From assembly GCA_050290265.1 (NCBI GenBank), contig JBNKHI010000005.1:62001-126000 (forward strand): DNA of 64,000 nt, in the 5' to 3' direction. The notes below the pieces were generated by a model that saw only the letters and a program-made list of their open reading frames with translations, had not been told where the DNA came from and did not search any database. Each line of letters opens with the position of its first letter. Positions within the stretch are counted from its first letter, which is position 1. Positions 25,980 through 34,631 of the stretch are shown piece by piece. The translations under genes and the position numbers were made by a program. The stretch comes from JBNKFV01 sp050290265 (GTDB lineage: Bacteria; Pseudomonadota; Gammaproteobacteria; Pseudomonadales; Cellvibrionaceae).

Positions 25980-26858
25980 TTATGTCAACGCTGTGCTTAG
26001 TAATGCTAATAGTCGGCTCCAGGCTCGCTCTGCCTGAGCCTCGTTGTACACCGCTGAATCAGGTGGGCACCAACCGTGCATTGCGCCTGCATAAACTTCA
26101 ATTTCTGCCGCGAGTCCGGCTTTGGCAAAGCTTTCTTTCAGTACCGTTTTGGCCTCTGGGTCGCGCTGATCATCATTTTCGGCAATGGCGATTAAATAAT
26201 CTGCTTGCATGTCAGGGATGAGTAAGTGCGGGCTGTTCGCCGCATCAGTAACCAGTCCGCCACCGTGAAAAGAGGCTGCTGCACCGATGCGCTCTGGTAC
26301 CGCTGCGGCTGTACGCATGGTAAAAGGGCCGCCCATGCAGTAACCCGTCGTGCCCATTTTGCGCTTTTTGTCGACGGCGGGTTGTTGGTCTAAAAACTCG
26401 ATAAATGCTTTCGCATCAATGACTTGTGTCTCTGGGGTTAATGTGCCGGCTAGCGGGCGCACCTTGTTACGGGTGGACTCTTGGCTAAAATTTTCACCTG
26501 GTTCAATGACCGGGGCAGGCTGTGTGCGATAATAAGGGTTGACCACCAGCACCGCATAGCCTGATTCAGCAAGGCGTTTGCCCATTAATTTGAATGCTGG
26601 TCGCAGTCCCATTATATCAGGCCATATAAGCACTGCCGGGTGGTGCCCTTTAGCGGGGTGCACGAAATACACATCTGCCTGTCCGTCAGGTGTCGTAATG
26701 ATGACATCTTTCTCTTTTACGGCTTTTGCATTGGCGATAGCCGGGAGGCTCAATGCCAGGCCGGCTCCAACGGCAAGTGTGTTGAATTCCCTGCGTGTTA
26801 ATCCAGCCGCTTTTTGGAAATAGATCTGGTTGTCTTGTTCTGTGTGTTCATCACACAT
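25980..26858 (-). CDS. Tat-exported dienelactone-hydrolase-family alpha/beta hydrolase
   Basis: 292-aa hydrolase. The start is fixed by GGAGG seven bases upstream of the ATG. A twin-arginine signal (LTRREFNTLAVGAG, cut near AIANAKA) predicts periplasmic location. The DLH core shows VLIWPDIMGL, the nucleophile Cys in TTGYCMGGPF, the acid in AIAENDDQRD and the His in GAMHGW, i.e. a Cys-Asp-His triad. Classical dienelactone hydrolases work in chlorocatechol degradation in the cytoplasm; the exported relatives have no firm substrate. It converges with the xylose operon and is not obviously part of it. Confidence 0.85.
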   Translation of the reverse strand: MCDEHTEQDNQIYFQKAAGLTRREFNTLAVGAGLALSLPAIANAKAVKEKDVIITTPDGQADVYFVHPAKGHHPAVLIWPDIMGLRPAFKLMGKRLAESGYAVLVVNPYYRTQPAPVIEPGENFSQESTRNKVRPLAGTLTPETQVIDAKAFIEFLDQQPAVDKKRKMGTTGYCMGGPFTMRTAAAVPERIGAAASFHGGGLVTDAANSPHLLIPDMQADYLIAIAENDDQRDPEAKTVLKESFAKAGLAAEIEVYAGAMHGWCPPDSAVYNEAQAERAWSRLLALLSTALT

Positions 26859-27094
26859 ATTGTGGCCTCCATTGTATTATATCGCCGCCAATTAGCTTGA
26901 TAGCTTACTGCCGCGCGTCGAATTTGCTAGTCTGCGATTTTAGTTATACCGGTGGGGCATCTGACTTCTTTGCTGCTGTTAAAGTTACCCAAAGGTTGTT
27001 GAATTCAGAGTGTAGTCTATAACAACCTGTTAAGCTGGTGCAGTTGCTATTTATACGGCCTTTGTTGGTTTTGGTTTTCGCTAAGGGGGACTTC

Positions 27095-27658
27095 ATGAAA
27101 AAATTAGGTGTTACGTTACTGCTGTTGCTCACTGTTGCTTGTGCTTATAGTCCACAGTTAATACAAATCCGTCCTGATCTGCCGGTCAGCGGTGAGCGCT
27201 ACGGTCAGGGGCGGCCAGTTGCCGTCGCAGTAGATGACCAACGCGCTCAGAAAATCATTGGGACTCGCGGTGGGGTTTATGCACAAAGTAGTACTATATC
27301 CGTGGCTAATAGCTTGACCGATGCCATACAGCAAGCGGCGACAGCAAAGCTTGCAGCTCAAGGTTTCAGTGTTAATGGGACAAATGCTGATACAGCAATG
27401 ACCATTATTATCGATAAGATTGCTTATGACCTGGCAGAGAACGGTGTCTTGAAAAAAGTGGTGTTGGATGCTGAATTCAGGGTTGCATTAGCCCGCGGCG
27501 AGAAAAGCTTAACCACCCGCTATCAGACTGGGGAAGAATATGAGGTTATCAAGTCACCTAGCCCTGAACGCAATGAAGAATTGATTAATAACCTGATTTC
27601 AGAAACATTGGAACGCGTTTTTGTTGATCCCAAAGTGAAACAATTCCTGACGGATTAA
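27095..27658 (+). CDS. YajG-family lipoprotein
   Basis: 187-aa lipoprotein. AGGGGG upstream of the ATG at 27095 sets the start, and a clean lipoprotein signal ends in LTVACAYS. The YajG core is visible: VAVAVDDQRAQKIIGTRGGVYAQSS, then a helix and DTAMTIIIDKIAY. The family is a common gammaproteobacterial outer-membrane lipoprotein, and the role is not established. A hairpin follows but fits the opposite strand better. Confidence 0.85.
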   Translation: MKKLGVTLLLLLTVACAYSPQLIQIRPDLPVSGERYGQGRPVAVAVDDQRAQKIIGTRGGVYAQSSTISVANSLTDAIQQAATAKLAAQGFSVNGTNADTAMTIIIDKIAYDLAENGVLKKVVLDAEFRVALARGEKSLTTRYQTGEEYEVIKSPSPERNEELINNLISETLERVFVDPKVKQFLTD

Positions 27659-27681
27659 TATCGTTCTCTGAGTTCAAAAAC

Positions 27682-27706
27682 AAAAAACGCCGGTATTAAC
27701 CGGCGT
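27682..27706 (-). terminator. Terminator after the DAHP synthase gene
   Basis: Eight-bp stem ACGCCGGT / ACCGGCGT with a 4-nt loop. On the minus strand it is followed by TTTTT. It lies between convergent genes. Confidence 0.75.
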
Positions 27707-27751
27707 AAGTGAAGCGAGGGTAATTTTTTAAACGCTAGGCTTGATGCTCTG

Positions 27752-28819
27752 TTACTTTGATGTTTTGAGTTGGCGACGTGCTATTACCGCGTCTGAAAGT
27801 TGTTCCAACAACTGTTCAGTGGTTGGCCAGCCAATACAGGCGTCGGTAATACTTCTGCCGTATTCGAGTTCTTTACCCGCTTCCAGCTTTTGATTGCCCT
27901 CAAACAAGTGACTTTCAATCATCACACCAAAAATAGACATGTTGCCATTACTGATCTGGCCACAGATGTCCTCGCATACCTGAACTTGTCGTTGATACTG
28001 CTTGTTACTGTTCGCATGGCTGAAGTCCACCATAATCTTTTCAGGCAGGTTGGCCTTGGCTAATTGCTTTTCAGTGTAGGCGATATGCTCGGCATCGAAA
28101 TTTGGCTCTTTGCCGCCACGCAAAATGACGTGGCAGTCGGCATTACCCGACGTTTCAACAATTGCCGCATGGCCAAATTTGGTAACCGACAAAAAATTAT
28201 GACTGCTGGCGGCAGCTCGAATAGCATCCAGTGCGATGGTAATGTTGCCATCGGTTCCGTTTTTAAAGCCAACCGGGCAGGATAGGCCTGATGCCAGTTG
28301 ACGGTGGCATTGGCTTTCTGTCGTGCGTGCACCAATCGCGCCCCAACTCATTAAGTCGGCAATATACTGCGGTGAAATGGTATCTAGAAATTCACCGGCA
28401 GTGGGTAAGCCCATATCCGTAATATCGCATAGCAATTTGCGCGCGATACGCAAACCTTCGTTGATGTCATGGCTGTCATCAAGGTGTGGATCGTTAATCA
28501 GGCCTTTCCATCCCACGGTGGTACGTGGCTTTTCAAAATACACGCGCATGACAACTTCCAGCGTCCCGGCATATTTCTCGCGCAAGGTTAACAGTTTTGC
28601 CGCGTATTCTTTAGCCGCTTGAATATCGTGAATTGAGCACGGACCAACCACTACCAGCAGGCGGTCATCCTGGTCTTTCAACAGTGCTTCAATTGCCGTG
28701 CGACTGGCTGCAACAACTTCTGACGCGCGGTCAGAAATAGGGAAGCGTTCCAATAGGGCAATCGGTGGAAGTAATTCCTTAATATTGTTAATTCTTAAAT
28801 CGTCTGTGTTGTGGTGCAT
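27752..28819 (-). CDS. aroG: 3-deoxy-D-arabino-heptulosonate-7-phosphate (DAHP) synthase, class I
   Basis: 355-aa AroG/AroF/AroH-type enzyme that joins PEP and erythrose 4-phosphate in the first step of the shikimate pathway. Motifs: VVVGPCSIHD, MRVYFEKPRTTVGWKG, GLPTAGEFLDTISPQY, WGAIGARTTESQCHRQLASGLSCPVGFKNGTDG, HVILRGG and VDFSHANS. CGAGG upstream of the ATG is a good ribosome site. The isozyme (Phe-, Tyr- or Trp-sensitive) cannot be settled by eye; length and the Cys-metal region fit the Phe- and Tyr-type forms. It is separated by 190 bp from the homogentisate operon that ends upstream. Confidence 0.93.
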   Translation of the reverse strand: MHHNTDDLRINNIKELLPPIALLERFPISDRASEVVAASRTAIEALLKDQDDRLLVVVGPCSIHDIQAAKEYAAKLLTLREKYAGTLEVVMRVYFEKPRTTVGWKGLINDPHLDDSHDINEGLRIARKLLCDITDMGLPTAGEFLDTISPQYIADLMSWGAIGARTTESQCHRQLASGLSCPVGFKNGTDGNITIALDAIRAAASSHNFLSVTKFGHAAIVETSGNADCHVILRGGKEPNFDAEHIAYTEKQLAKANLPEKIMVDFSHANSNKQYQRQVQVCEDICGQISNGNMSIFGVMIESHLFEGNQKLEAGKELEYGRSITDACIGWPTTEQLLEQLSDAVIARRQLKTSK

Positions 28820-29009
28820 ATTTTAACCTCGCTTTCTCAGCGGCGATTATCCCTGATCTCAGAGAGTTCGCAACAGCCGAGGTTGTTTAATTTCCAGATG
28901 TACGAGATATCGCTTAATAATACGCAGCCGATGAGGCAGCATTATTACAAGCCTGCCTCTGGATGGATGGTTACAGAAATCAGATGCGCTAGACGTATGT
29001 AATAGCGTG

Positions 29010-29642
29010 TTAGAGAGTGCTGTCTGGCTGGTTTTCCGGTTTGGCTTGCTGAAAGCCTGGCAGTTCATTACAGGCTTTATAAACCGCCATCACTTTGGGA
29101 AAGGCTGACATGTCCGTATTAAAACGCAAGGCGTTGTAGACTTGTGGAATTAAATAGACGTCCGCCAGGGTGAGGGCAGTACCAAAACAATATGGCGTTG
29201 CTTTTAACTGGGTTTCCAAAGCCTTTAGCCCTTCAACAATCCAATGCTGGTACCACATTGTTTTTTGATCTTGCGTGACACCCAGCTCCGTTTCCAGATA
29301 TTTTAATACCCGCAGGTTATCCAAAGGGTGAATATCGCAGGCAATCAGATTAGCCCAACCCCGGACCACCGCCGCGTCATAGCTATCGTCTGGCAGTAAT
29401 GGAACATCTGGGTACTCTTTTTCCAGATATTCCAGAATCGCCGTTGATTGAATAATAACTCGACCGTCATCCGTTTTTAGCGCGGGCACAAGGCCCTGCG
29501 GTTGCAGCGCCTTGTAGTCTGACTGTTGATGAGCCCCTGTCAGCAGGTTCACGGGCCTAAGTGTGTGCGGTATTGCTTTTACGTTTAAAGCAATACGCAC
29601 ACGGTAGGCGGCAGAAGAGCGAAAGTAAGTATAAAGCTCCAT
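29010..29642 (-). CDS. maiA: Maleylacetoacetate isomerase
   Basis: 210-aa zeta-class GST enzyme that isomerises maleylacetoacetate to fumarylacetoacetate. The SSAAYRVRIALN segment near the N-terminus is the zeta-class signature (catalytic Ser), followed by IQSTAILEYLEKEYP and C-terminal SLADVYLIPQ-type sequence (here TLADVYLIPQVYNA). AGAGG sits before the ATG. It is the last gene of the homogentisate operon, 12 bp after fahA. Confidence 0.93.
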   Translation of the reverse strand: MELYTYFRSSAAYRVRIALNVKAIPHTLRPVNLLTGAHQQSDYKALQPQGLVPALKTDDGRVIIQSTAILEYLEKEYPDVPLLPDDSYDAAVVRGWANLIACDIHPLDNLRVLKYLETELGVTQDQKTMWYQHWIVEGLKALETQLKATPYCFGTALTLADVYLIPQVYNALRFNTDMSAFPKVMAVYKACNELPGFQQAKPENQPDSTL

Positions 29643-29654
29643 TAAGACCTCTTC

Positions 29655-30968
29655 TTAGGCTTTTGCCGGTAAAACGGTACCGGCTACTTCACCAAAACCG
29701 ATACGAACTGCGCCCTCACGCGCGCAGTAGCCTCGGAATATGACACTGTCACCGTCTTCCAGAAACTTCCGTGATTCACCATTCGGTAGCGTGATGGGTT
29801 CTTTGCCGCCGCGACTTAATTCAAGCAGTGATCCGGCCTCTTCTAGGTTAGGCCCGGATTGGGTGCCGGATCCAAAAAGGTCGCCGGAATTCATTTTACA
29901 CCCACCCACCGTGTGGTGAGTGACCATCTGTGCCACGGTCCAGTAGGAATGTTTGAAGCTGGATTCGGAGATTTTTGCCGCATCCAGGCCAGCTTTACGC
30001 ATGGCTTCTGTTTGAATAAAGCATTCCAGTGATACGTCGAAACCACCTGCTTGGGTATTGGCTGCAGAGGTTAAGTAATCCATAGGTTGCGGGTCATTTT
30101 CAGGATGCGAAAAACTCGTGCGAAACGGCGCCAGTGCTTCAGTGGTAATAATCCAAGGTGAAATTGTTGAGGCAAAGTTCTTTGATAAAAGCGGCCCCAG
30201 CGGTTGGTATTCCCAGGCCTGGATATCCCGTGCTGACCAGTCGTTAAATAAGCACATGCCAAAGACATGATCTTCCGCATCTTCAATGGCAACCCGATCG
30301 CCCTGTTCGGTACCTTGGCCAATAAAAATTCCCATCTCTAATTCATAGTCGAGACGCTTACAGGGAGCGAGTATGGGTTCATCGGCATCCGGTGCCTTTA
30401 GCTGACCCATCGGGCGATGGAATGGTTGCCCGGATACGTTAATGGTTGAGGCTCGGCCGTGGTAGCCGATGGGAACCCATTTGTAATTTGGCAGTAAGGG
30501 ATTGTCCGGTCGAAACATTGAGCCCACGGCTGTCGCATGGTAAACCGACGTATAGAAATCTGTGTAGTCACCGATCTGGCAGGGCAGGCTATACTCCGCA
30601 TCCTGCTGTGCAACCAGGCAAGGTTGTAAGGCTGTTTGTGCTTCAGAGTCAGTGCGTAATGCTTTTGAAAGTGCCAGTCGCAATGCAGCATTGGCAGTTT
30701 TACCCATCCCCATTAACGTGTTCAGCGTGGCTTCGGCTGCAGCGTTGGCCGCATCTTTTGCCAGGCCTGTAAATACGTCGGCTTTTGCGGCGGCAGCCAT
30801 ATCCAGAATTTGATCGCCGATGGCAACACCACCACGAAAATTCTCATTGGTACCTGCGCGCCGAAAAATAGCAAACGGGAGATTTTGAATGGGAAAGTCG
30901 CTGTGATTGTTGGCGGATGTCACCCAGCTGGTTAATGTGGCCGAATGTGTTTCATTAAGTTGGATCAT
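29655..30968 (-). CDS. fahA: Fumarylacetoacetase
   Basis: 437-aa hydrolase that splits fumarylacetoacetate into fumarate and acetoacetate. It has the full two-domain form: an N-terminal SH3-like region (NLPFAIFRRAG, VAIGDQILD) and the C-terminal FAH catalytic domain (YTDFYTSVYHATAVG, PIGYHGRAS, ELEMGIFIGQG, LFNDWSARDIQAWEYQPLGP, KNFASTISPW, and SGDLFGSGTQSGP). The catalytic His and metal Asp/Glu positions lie within these segments. It is downstream of hmgA in the operon and close to maiA. Confidence 0.95.
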   Translation of the reverse strand: MIQLNETHSATLTSWVTSANNHSDFPIQNLPFAIFRRAGTNENFRGGVAIGDQILDMAAAAKADVFTGLAKDAANAAAEATLNTLMGMGKTANAALRLALSKALRTDSEAQTALQPCLVAQQDAEYSLPCQIGDYTDFYTSVYHATAVGSMFRPDNPLLPNYKWVPIGYHGRASTINVSGQPFHRPMGQLKAPDADEPILAPCKRLDYELEMGIFIGQGTEQGDRVAIEDAEDHVFGMCLFNDWSARDIQAWEYQPLGPLLSKNFASTISPWIITTEALAPFRTSFSHPENDPQPMDYLTSAANTQAGGFDVSLECFIQTEAMRKAGLDAAKISESSFKHSYWTVAQMVTHHTVGGCKMNSGDLFGSGTQSGPNLEEAGSLLELSRGGKEPITLPNGESRKFLEDGDSVIFRGYCAREGAVRIGFGEVAGTVLPAKA

Positions 30969-31027
30969 GACCTATACCTTTGGTTAAACGTGTTTCAATA
31001 ATTTGATTGGCGCCCAGACGGTAGCAC

Positions 31028-32332
31028 CTACTTTTTGCCCGTAAAATATTTTTTCAAAGAGCGCCAACAGTCGACATAATTATTCTGTTTGGCTGGTGTT
31101 TCTAAAGCGAATGCAGTCGGTTGAATTGCATAGCGTGACTCAAACATAAAGGCCAGCGTGTCTTTGTAGCGTTGGGGTATTAAATCTGAGTTGCTGGCTT
31201 TTTCGAAAACATCTGCTTCTGGGCCGTGTGGCGTCATGCAGTTATGCAGACTCATTCCACCCGGTTCAAAACCAGATTCCTTCGCGTCGTAAACACCTTC
31301 AATAAGCCCCATAAATTCGCTCATGATATTGCGGTGATACCAGGGCGGACGGAAGGTGTTCTCCGCTACCATCCAGCGTGGTGGGAAAATCACAAAATCC
31401 AGATTGGCTACGCCAGTGGTATCCGTTTGCGATGTCAGTACGGTAAAAATGGATGGATCAGGGTGGTCATAGCTCACGGTATTCATTGCATTAAAGCGTG
31501 CAAGGTCATACTTGTACGGTGCTGAAGTGCCAACCCAGGCTACCACGTCCAGCGGCGAGTGATTGATGTCGGCCTGAAATAGATTGCCGCAAAACTTAGT
31601 GGCTAATTTGAAGTCGCCACCGGTGTCTTCATACCAGGCAGTTGGGTAAGCAAAATCTCGATCATTTGAATAGCCGTTAGCACCTACCGGGCCGCGTTCG
31701 GGCAGGTGTAGGTCACCGCCATAATTCTCACAGATATAACCGCGTATCGGCCCATTTGGCAGTTCAATTTTAAATTTTATACCTCGGGGTATGACCATGA
31801 TTTCACCGGGCTTAACGTGCAAAATGCCCATTTCGGTATAAGCAAGGAGTTCCCCTTGTTGTGGAACAAAGAGCATTTCGCCGTCAGCGTTATAGAAAAA
31901 GCGATTACCCATATCTTTGTTGGCTGCGTACACATGAATTGCAATGCCGACTTGGGTTTTGGCATCACCATTGACTGCAACCGTGGTTAAACCCTCCAGA
32001 AAGTCAGTGGGCGTTGAAGGTAGCGGTAATGGATCCCAGCGCAAGGGATTTGGTGGACACACTGCTTCTGTAAGCGGTGCGGTGCGGATCATGCCGTTGT
32101 CGATTTGTTGAAATTCGCCCATGGCAACTGAAGGGCGAATGCGATACGTCCAGGTGCGCCTGTTTTTATGTCGCGGTGCTGTAAATGCGGTACTACTAAA
32201 CTGTTCTGCGTATAAATCGTAGGGGCACTTTTGCGGGCTAAACTGGCCTTTAGGCAGCGCTCCTGGTAAAGCTTCCGTTTCGTGTTCGTTACCAAAACCG
32301 TATAAATAGTTGAGTGCTTCTGGGTTCATCAT
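31028..32332 (-). CDS. hmgA: Homogentisate 1,2-dioxygenase
   Basis: 434-aa iron dioxygenase that cleaves the ring of homogentisate to give maleylacetoacetate. Signatures: YLYGFGNEHETEALPGALPKGQ, APRHKNRRTWTYRIRPS, NADGEMLFVPQQG, VIPRGIKF, and the Fe ligands in PPRWMVAENTFRPPWYHRNIMSEFMG and MSLHNCMTPHGPEAD. Length is standard. Two ATGs in tandem begin the gene without a strong ribosome site. It is 41 bp after the small DUF2783 gene, and its position in the operon shows the pathway order. Confidence 0.96.
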   Translation of the reverse strand: MMNPEALNYLYGFGNEHETEALPGALPKGQFSPQKCPYDLYAEQFSSTAFTAPRHKNRRTWTYRIRPSVAMGEFQQIDNGMIRTAPLTEAVCPPNPLRWDPLPLPSTPTDFLEGLTTVAVNGDAKTQVGIAIHVYAANKDMGNRFFYNADGEMLFVPQQGELLAYTEMGILHVKPGEIMVIPRGIKFKIELPNGPIRGYICENYGGDLHLPERGPVGANGYSNDRDFAYPTAWYEDTGGDFKLATKFCGNLFQADINHSPLDVVAWVGTSAPYKYDLARFNAMNTVSYDHPDPSIFTVLTSQTDTTGVANLDFVIFPPRWMVAENTFRPPWYHRNIMSEFMGLIEGVYDAKESGFEPGGMSLHNCMTPHGPEADVFEKASNSDLIPQRYKDTLAFMFESRYAIQPTAFALETPAKQNNYVDCWRSLKKYFTGKK

Positions 32333-32373
32333 ATAAGTACCGTAATTAGGTATTTTCCATAGTTAATAAGTGG

Positions 32374-32571
32374 CTAGATTTCTTTGGCAATTGATAGCGC
32401 TTCTTTAAACACGTCGAGATCACCGATGTGATTAGCGAGTAATAAGATTAAGCGTGCATTGACGCGCTCGCTGGCATCGCGATCTAACTCGCGGTGCGCA
32501 TCTGTTAACACCGCATAAAATTCATCAGGGTTAGCAAAATTCGATTCGGTATTTAAGTGTTCGGTTTTCAT
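32374..32571 (-). CDS. DUF2783-family small protein
   Basis: 65-aa acidic helical protein, matching by eye the DUF2783 family that accompanies class A flavin monooxygenases (PDEFYAVLTDAHRELD, SERVNARLILLLANHIGDL). Its ATG overlaps the monooxygenase stop codon (ATGA), so translation is coupled. Function unknown; a role in stabilising or regulating the monooxygenase is inference from constant co-occurrence. Confidence 0.75.
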   Translation of the reverse strand: MKTEHLNTESNFANPDEFYAVLTDAHRELDRDASERVNARLILLLANHIGDLDVFKEALSIAKEI

Positions 32572-34268
32572 GCTGTGATCTCCATTGCGTGGCCAAGTGC
32601 TTTGCGTATAGCAGCTTCAACGTCGGCTGCATCAAAGTGCCTCCAGCGAGCGCAAATAATTTGGTCTGGACGGAACAGATAAGTCGTATTGTTTTTGAGG
32701 TCGTAGCGTTGTTGCAGTACGCCGGCTTTGTCTATAGCAATAATTCCTTCGGGACCGGTGCTGGCAATAATCTCTGGCGGTAAATCAGTTGGGCTGACGA
32801 CTATAATGTTGACATCATGCAGTGCTGAAACAGCCTGCAGATTGTTTTTCAATACTAGCGAGTCATTGTTGTCCTGATCAACAAACACAAGTGCTGTAAA
32901 GGTATTGCCTAATTGATTCAGTAGCCAGGTGTCGACGCCGGAAACTTCAAGCGGTGCGTCTTTCGGTGGGCTGCCAGGCTTTAATTCACTGTTGAATGTT
33001 TGTGTGTCTGGTGTGTTAAGGGGCGTGTCGTGGTAGGTGCAGGGTAAAGACAGGCGACCGCTGTTTACGAGCTTGCGTGCAAAGTTAAACTCTTTTGCAA
33101 GGCGTAATGTTTCGTTGCGGAATATCAGGCTAATGTGATTTTTGGGTGTAATAAAATCCGTTGAACGCGTGGAATTAAGAATATTTTCCTCAGCGCCGTG
33201 CTGGCGTTCGGTGTTGTATGTTTCGAGTAGGGTTGCGGGCGCTTCTTTGCGCAAGATCCGGGCAATTTTCCAAGCGAGATTTTCCACCGATTGAATCCCG
33301 CCGTTAGCACCGCGGGCGCCGAAGGGCGAAACTTGATGTGCAGCATCCCCCATAAAAACAACGCGGTCTTTAATATAATTATCCATTTTTCGACATTGAA
33401 AGGTGTAGACGCTGGCCCATTCCAATTCGAATTCAGCATCCTTCCCAAGCATTGCTTCAATCCGTGGGCGAATATTTTCTTCCTTTTTTTCTTCTTCCGG
33501 ATCGGCATCCCAGCCGAGCTGTAAATCGATACGCCAGACATTATCTGCCTGCCTGTGCAATAGCGCCGACTGGTTGGGGTGAAAAGGTGGATCAAACCAG
33601 AACCAGCGCTCTGTGGGAAAGTCAGCTTTCATTACGACATCGGCAATCAAAAACCGATCCTGAAAAATCTGGCCTTTACTTTCCAGGCCAAGCATGTCGC
33701 GAATTTTGCTGTTGGCACCGTCCGCGACTAACAAGTAGTCACAGGTCATTACGTAATCGCCATCTGGAGTTGACACTGAAATACGCGTGCCAGATGAATC
33801 AGTGTGTACATCGGTAATTTTATTCTTCCAGCGCAGGTCAATCAGATCCATCTCATTCGCTGTGTCGACCAGATATTCTTCAAAATAGTACTGCTGAAGA
33901 TTAATAAAGGCTGGCATTTTGTGATCGGTTTCAGGCAACAGGTCAAAGTTGTAAACAGGGTCGTTTTGAAAAAACACACGGCCGCGCTGCCAGGTAATGC
34001 CTTTGTCTACCATGCGCTCGCCACAGCCGTAGCGGTCCATTATTTCAAGGGTGCGCTTGGCAAAGCAGATTGCTCTCGAACCAACGCTGACGGTGTTGTT
34101 GTCATCAACGATGACACTGGGAATGCCTTGCAGTGCGAGATCTATTCCGGCCGCTAAACCACATGGACCGGCACCCACAATGATAACGGGGTGGTGCACT
34201 GGCGTTGTCGCATCCTGGTCAGAGCTGTGTACGTAGTCATAAACGGGGTTTGTATAGGTTTTTTGCAT
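32568..34268 (-). CDS. FAD-dependent aromatic-ring monooxygenase (MhpA-like)
   Basis: 566-aa class A flavoprotein hydroxylase. The start at 34268 has GGAAA about eight bases upstream; a longer frame from 34352 would add 28 unconvincing residues. Visible: dinucleotide-binding VIIVGAGPCGLAAGIDLALQG, the DG motif region (CDYLLVADGANSKIRDMLG), the GD motif (RVVFMGDAAHQVSPFGARGANGG) and a thioredoxin-like C-terminal domain (about residues 430-560) seen in MhpA-type enzymes. As first gene of the homogentisate operon it probably hydroxylates a phenolic acid on the way to homogentisate, but the substrate is not shown. 4-hydroxyphenylpyruvate dioxygenase is absent here. Confidence 0.85.
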   Translation of the reverse strand: MQKTYTNPVYDYVHSSDQDATTPVHHPVIIVGAGPCGLAAGIDLALQGIPSVIVDDNNTVSVGSRAICFAKRTLEIMDRYGCGERMVDKGITWQRGRVFFQNDPVYNFDLLPETDHKMPAFINLQQYYFEEYLVDTANEMDLIDLRWKNKITDVHTDSSGTRISVSTPDGDYVMTCDYLLVADGANSKIRDMLGLESKGQIFQDRFLIADVVMKADFPTERWFWFDPPFHPNQSALLHRQADNVWRIDLQLGWDADPEEEKKEENIRPRIEAMLGKDAEFELEWASVYTFQCRKMDNYIKDRVVFMGDAAHQVSPFGARGANGGIQSVENLAWKIARILRKEAPATLLETYNTERQHGAEENILNSTRSTDFITPKNHISLIFRNETLRLAKEFNFARKLVNSGRLSLPCTYHDTPLNTPDTQTFNSELKPGSPPKDAPLEVSGVDTWLLNQLGNTFTALVFVDQDNNDSLVLKNNLQAVSALHDVNIIVVSPTDLPPEIIASTGPEGIIAIDKAGVLQQRYDLKNNTTYLFRPDQIICARWRHFDAADVEAAIRKALGHAMEITA

Positions 34269-34631
34269 CTGGCTGTTTCCGCTTGATGTTATTGGTTGTT
34301 GTAGAGCCGTTGCCTGCGTGACCTTTACTCGGTATTCGGTACTTGGTCGCACACAAGAGAATTTAGACTTGTAGTTGATCTCGTGTGAGAATAAATTACA
34401 GGGGGTTTATAAAATTATCAAGTGAAGTTTAGGCTAAAATTGGCTTTTGATGTGATTTTATTGTCTTTTTAATTGTTTATATGGTTTCATAAGAGATTAT
34501 TTGGTGTTAACCTTTGGGTCCTGTCGCAGTATGTTGGCTGTGGTAGGGCGATTTTTGAATGGCTGGCTTGGACGTTGTTTGGTCAGGTCGCTATTTACCT
34601 ATAACTCATACAACTACAGGTGTTGCATAGC
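34269..34631. promoter_or_regulatory. Divergent control region of the homogentisate operon and the MBL gene
   Basis: 363 bp without coding sequence. At 34347-34390 an imperfect inverted repeat (TCGCACACAAGAGA and TCTCGTGTGAGA) could be a regulator site, perhaps for the MarR protein encoded at 35842. The part from 34400 to 34500 is AT-rich. No promoter could be chosen with confidence. Confidence 0.35.

Noticed and set aside
33160..33170. TTGAACGCG resembling the arm of the 56-bp palindrome
   Set aside because: It lies inside the flavin monooxygenase coding sequence and lacks the inverted partner.
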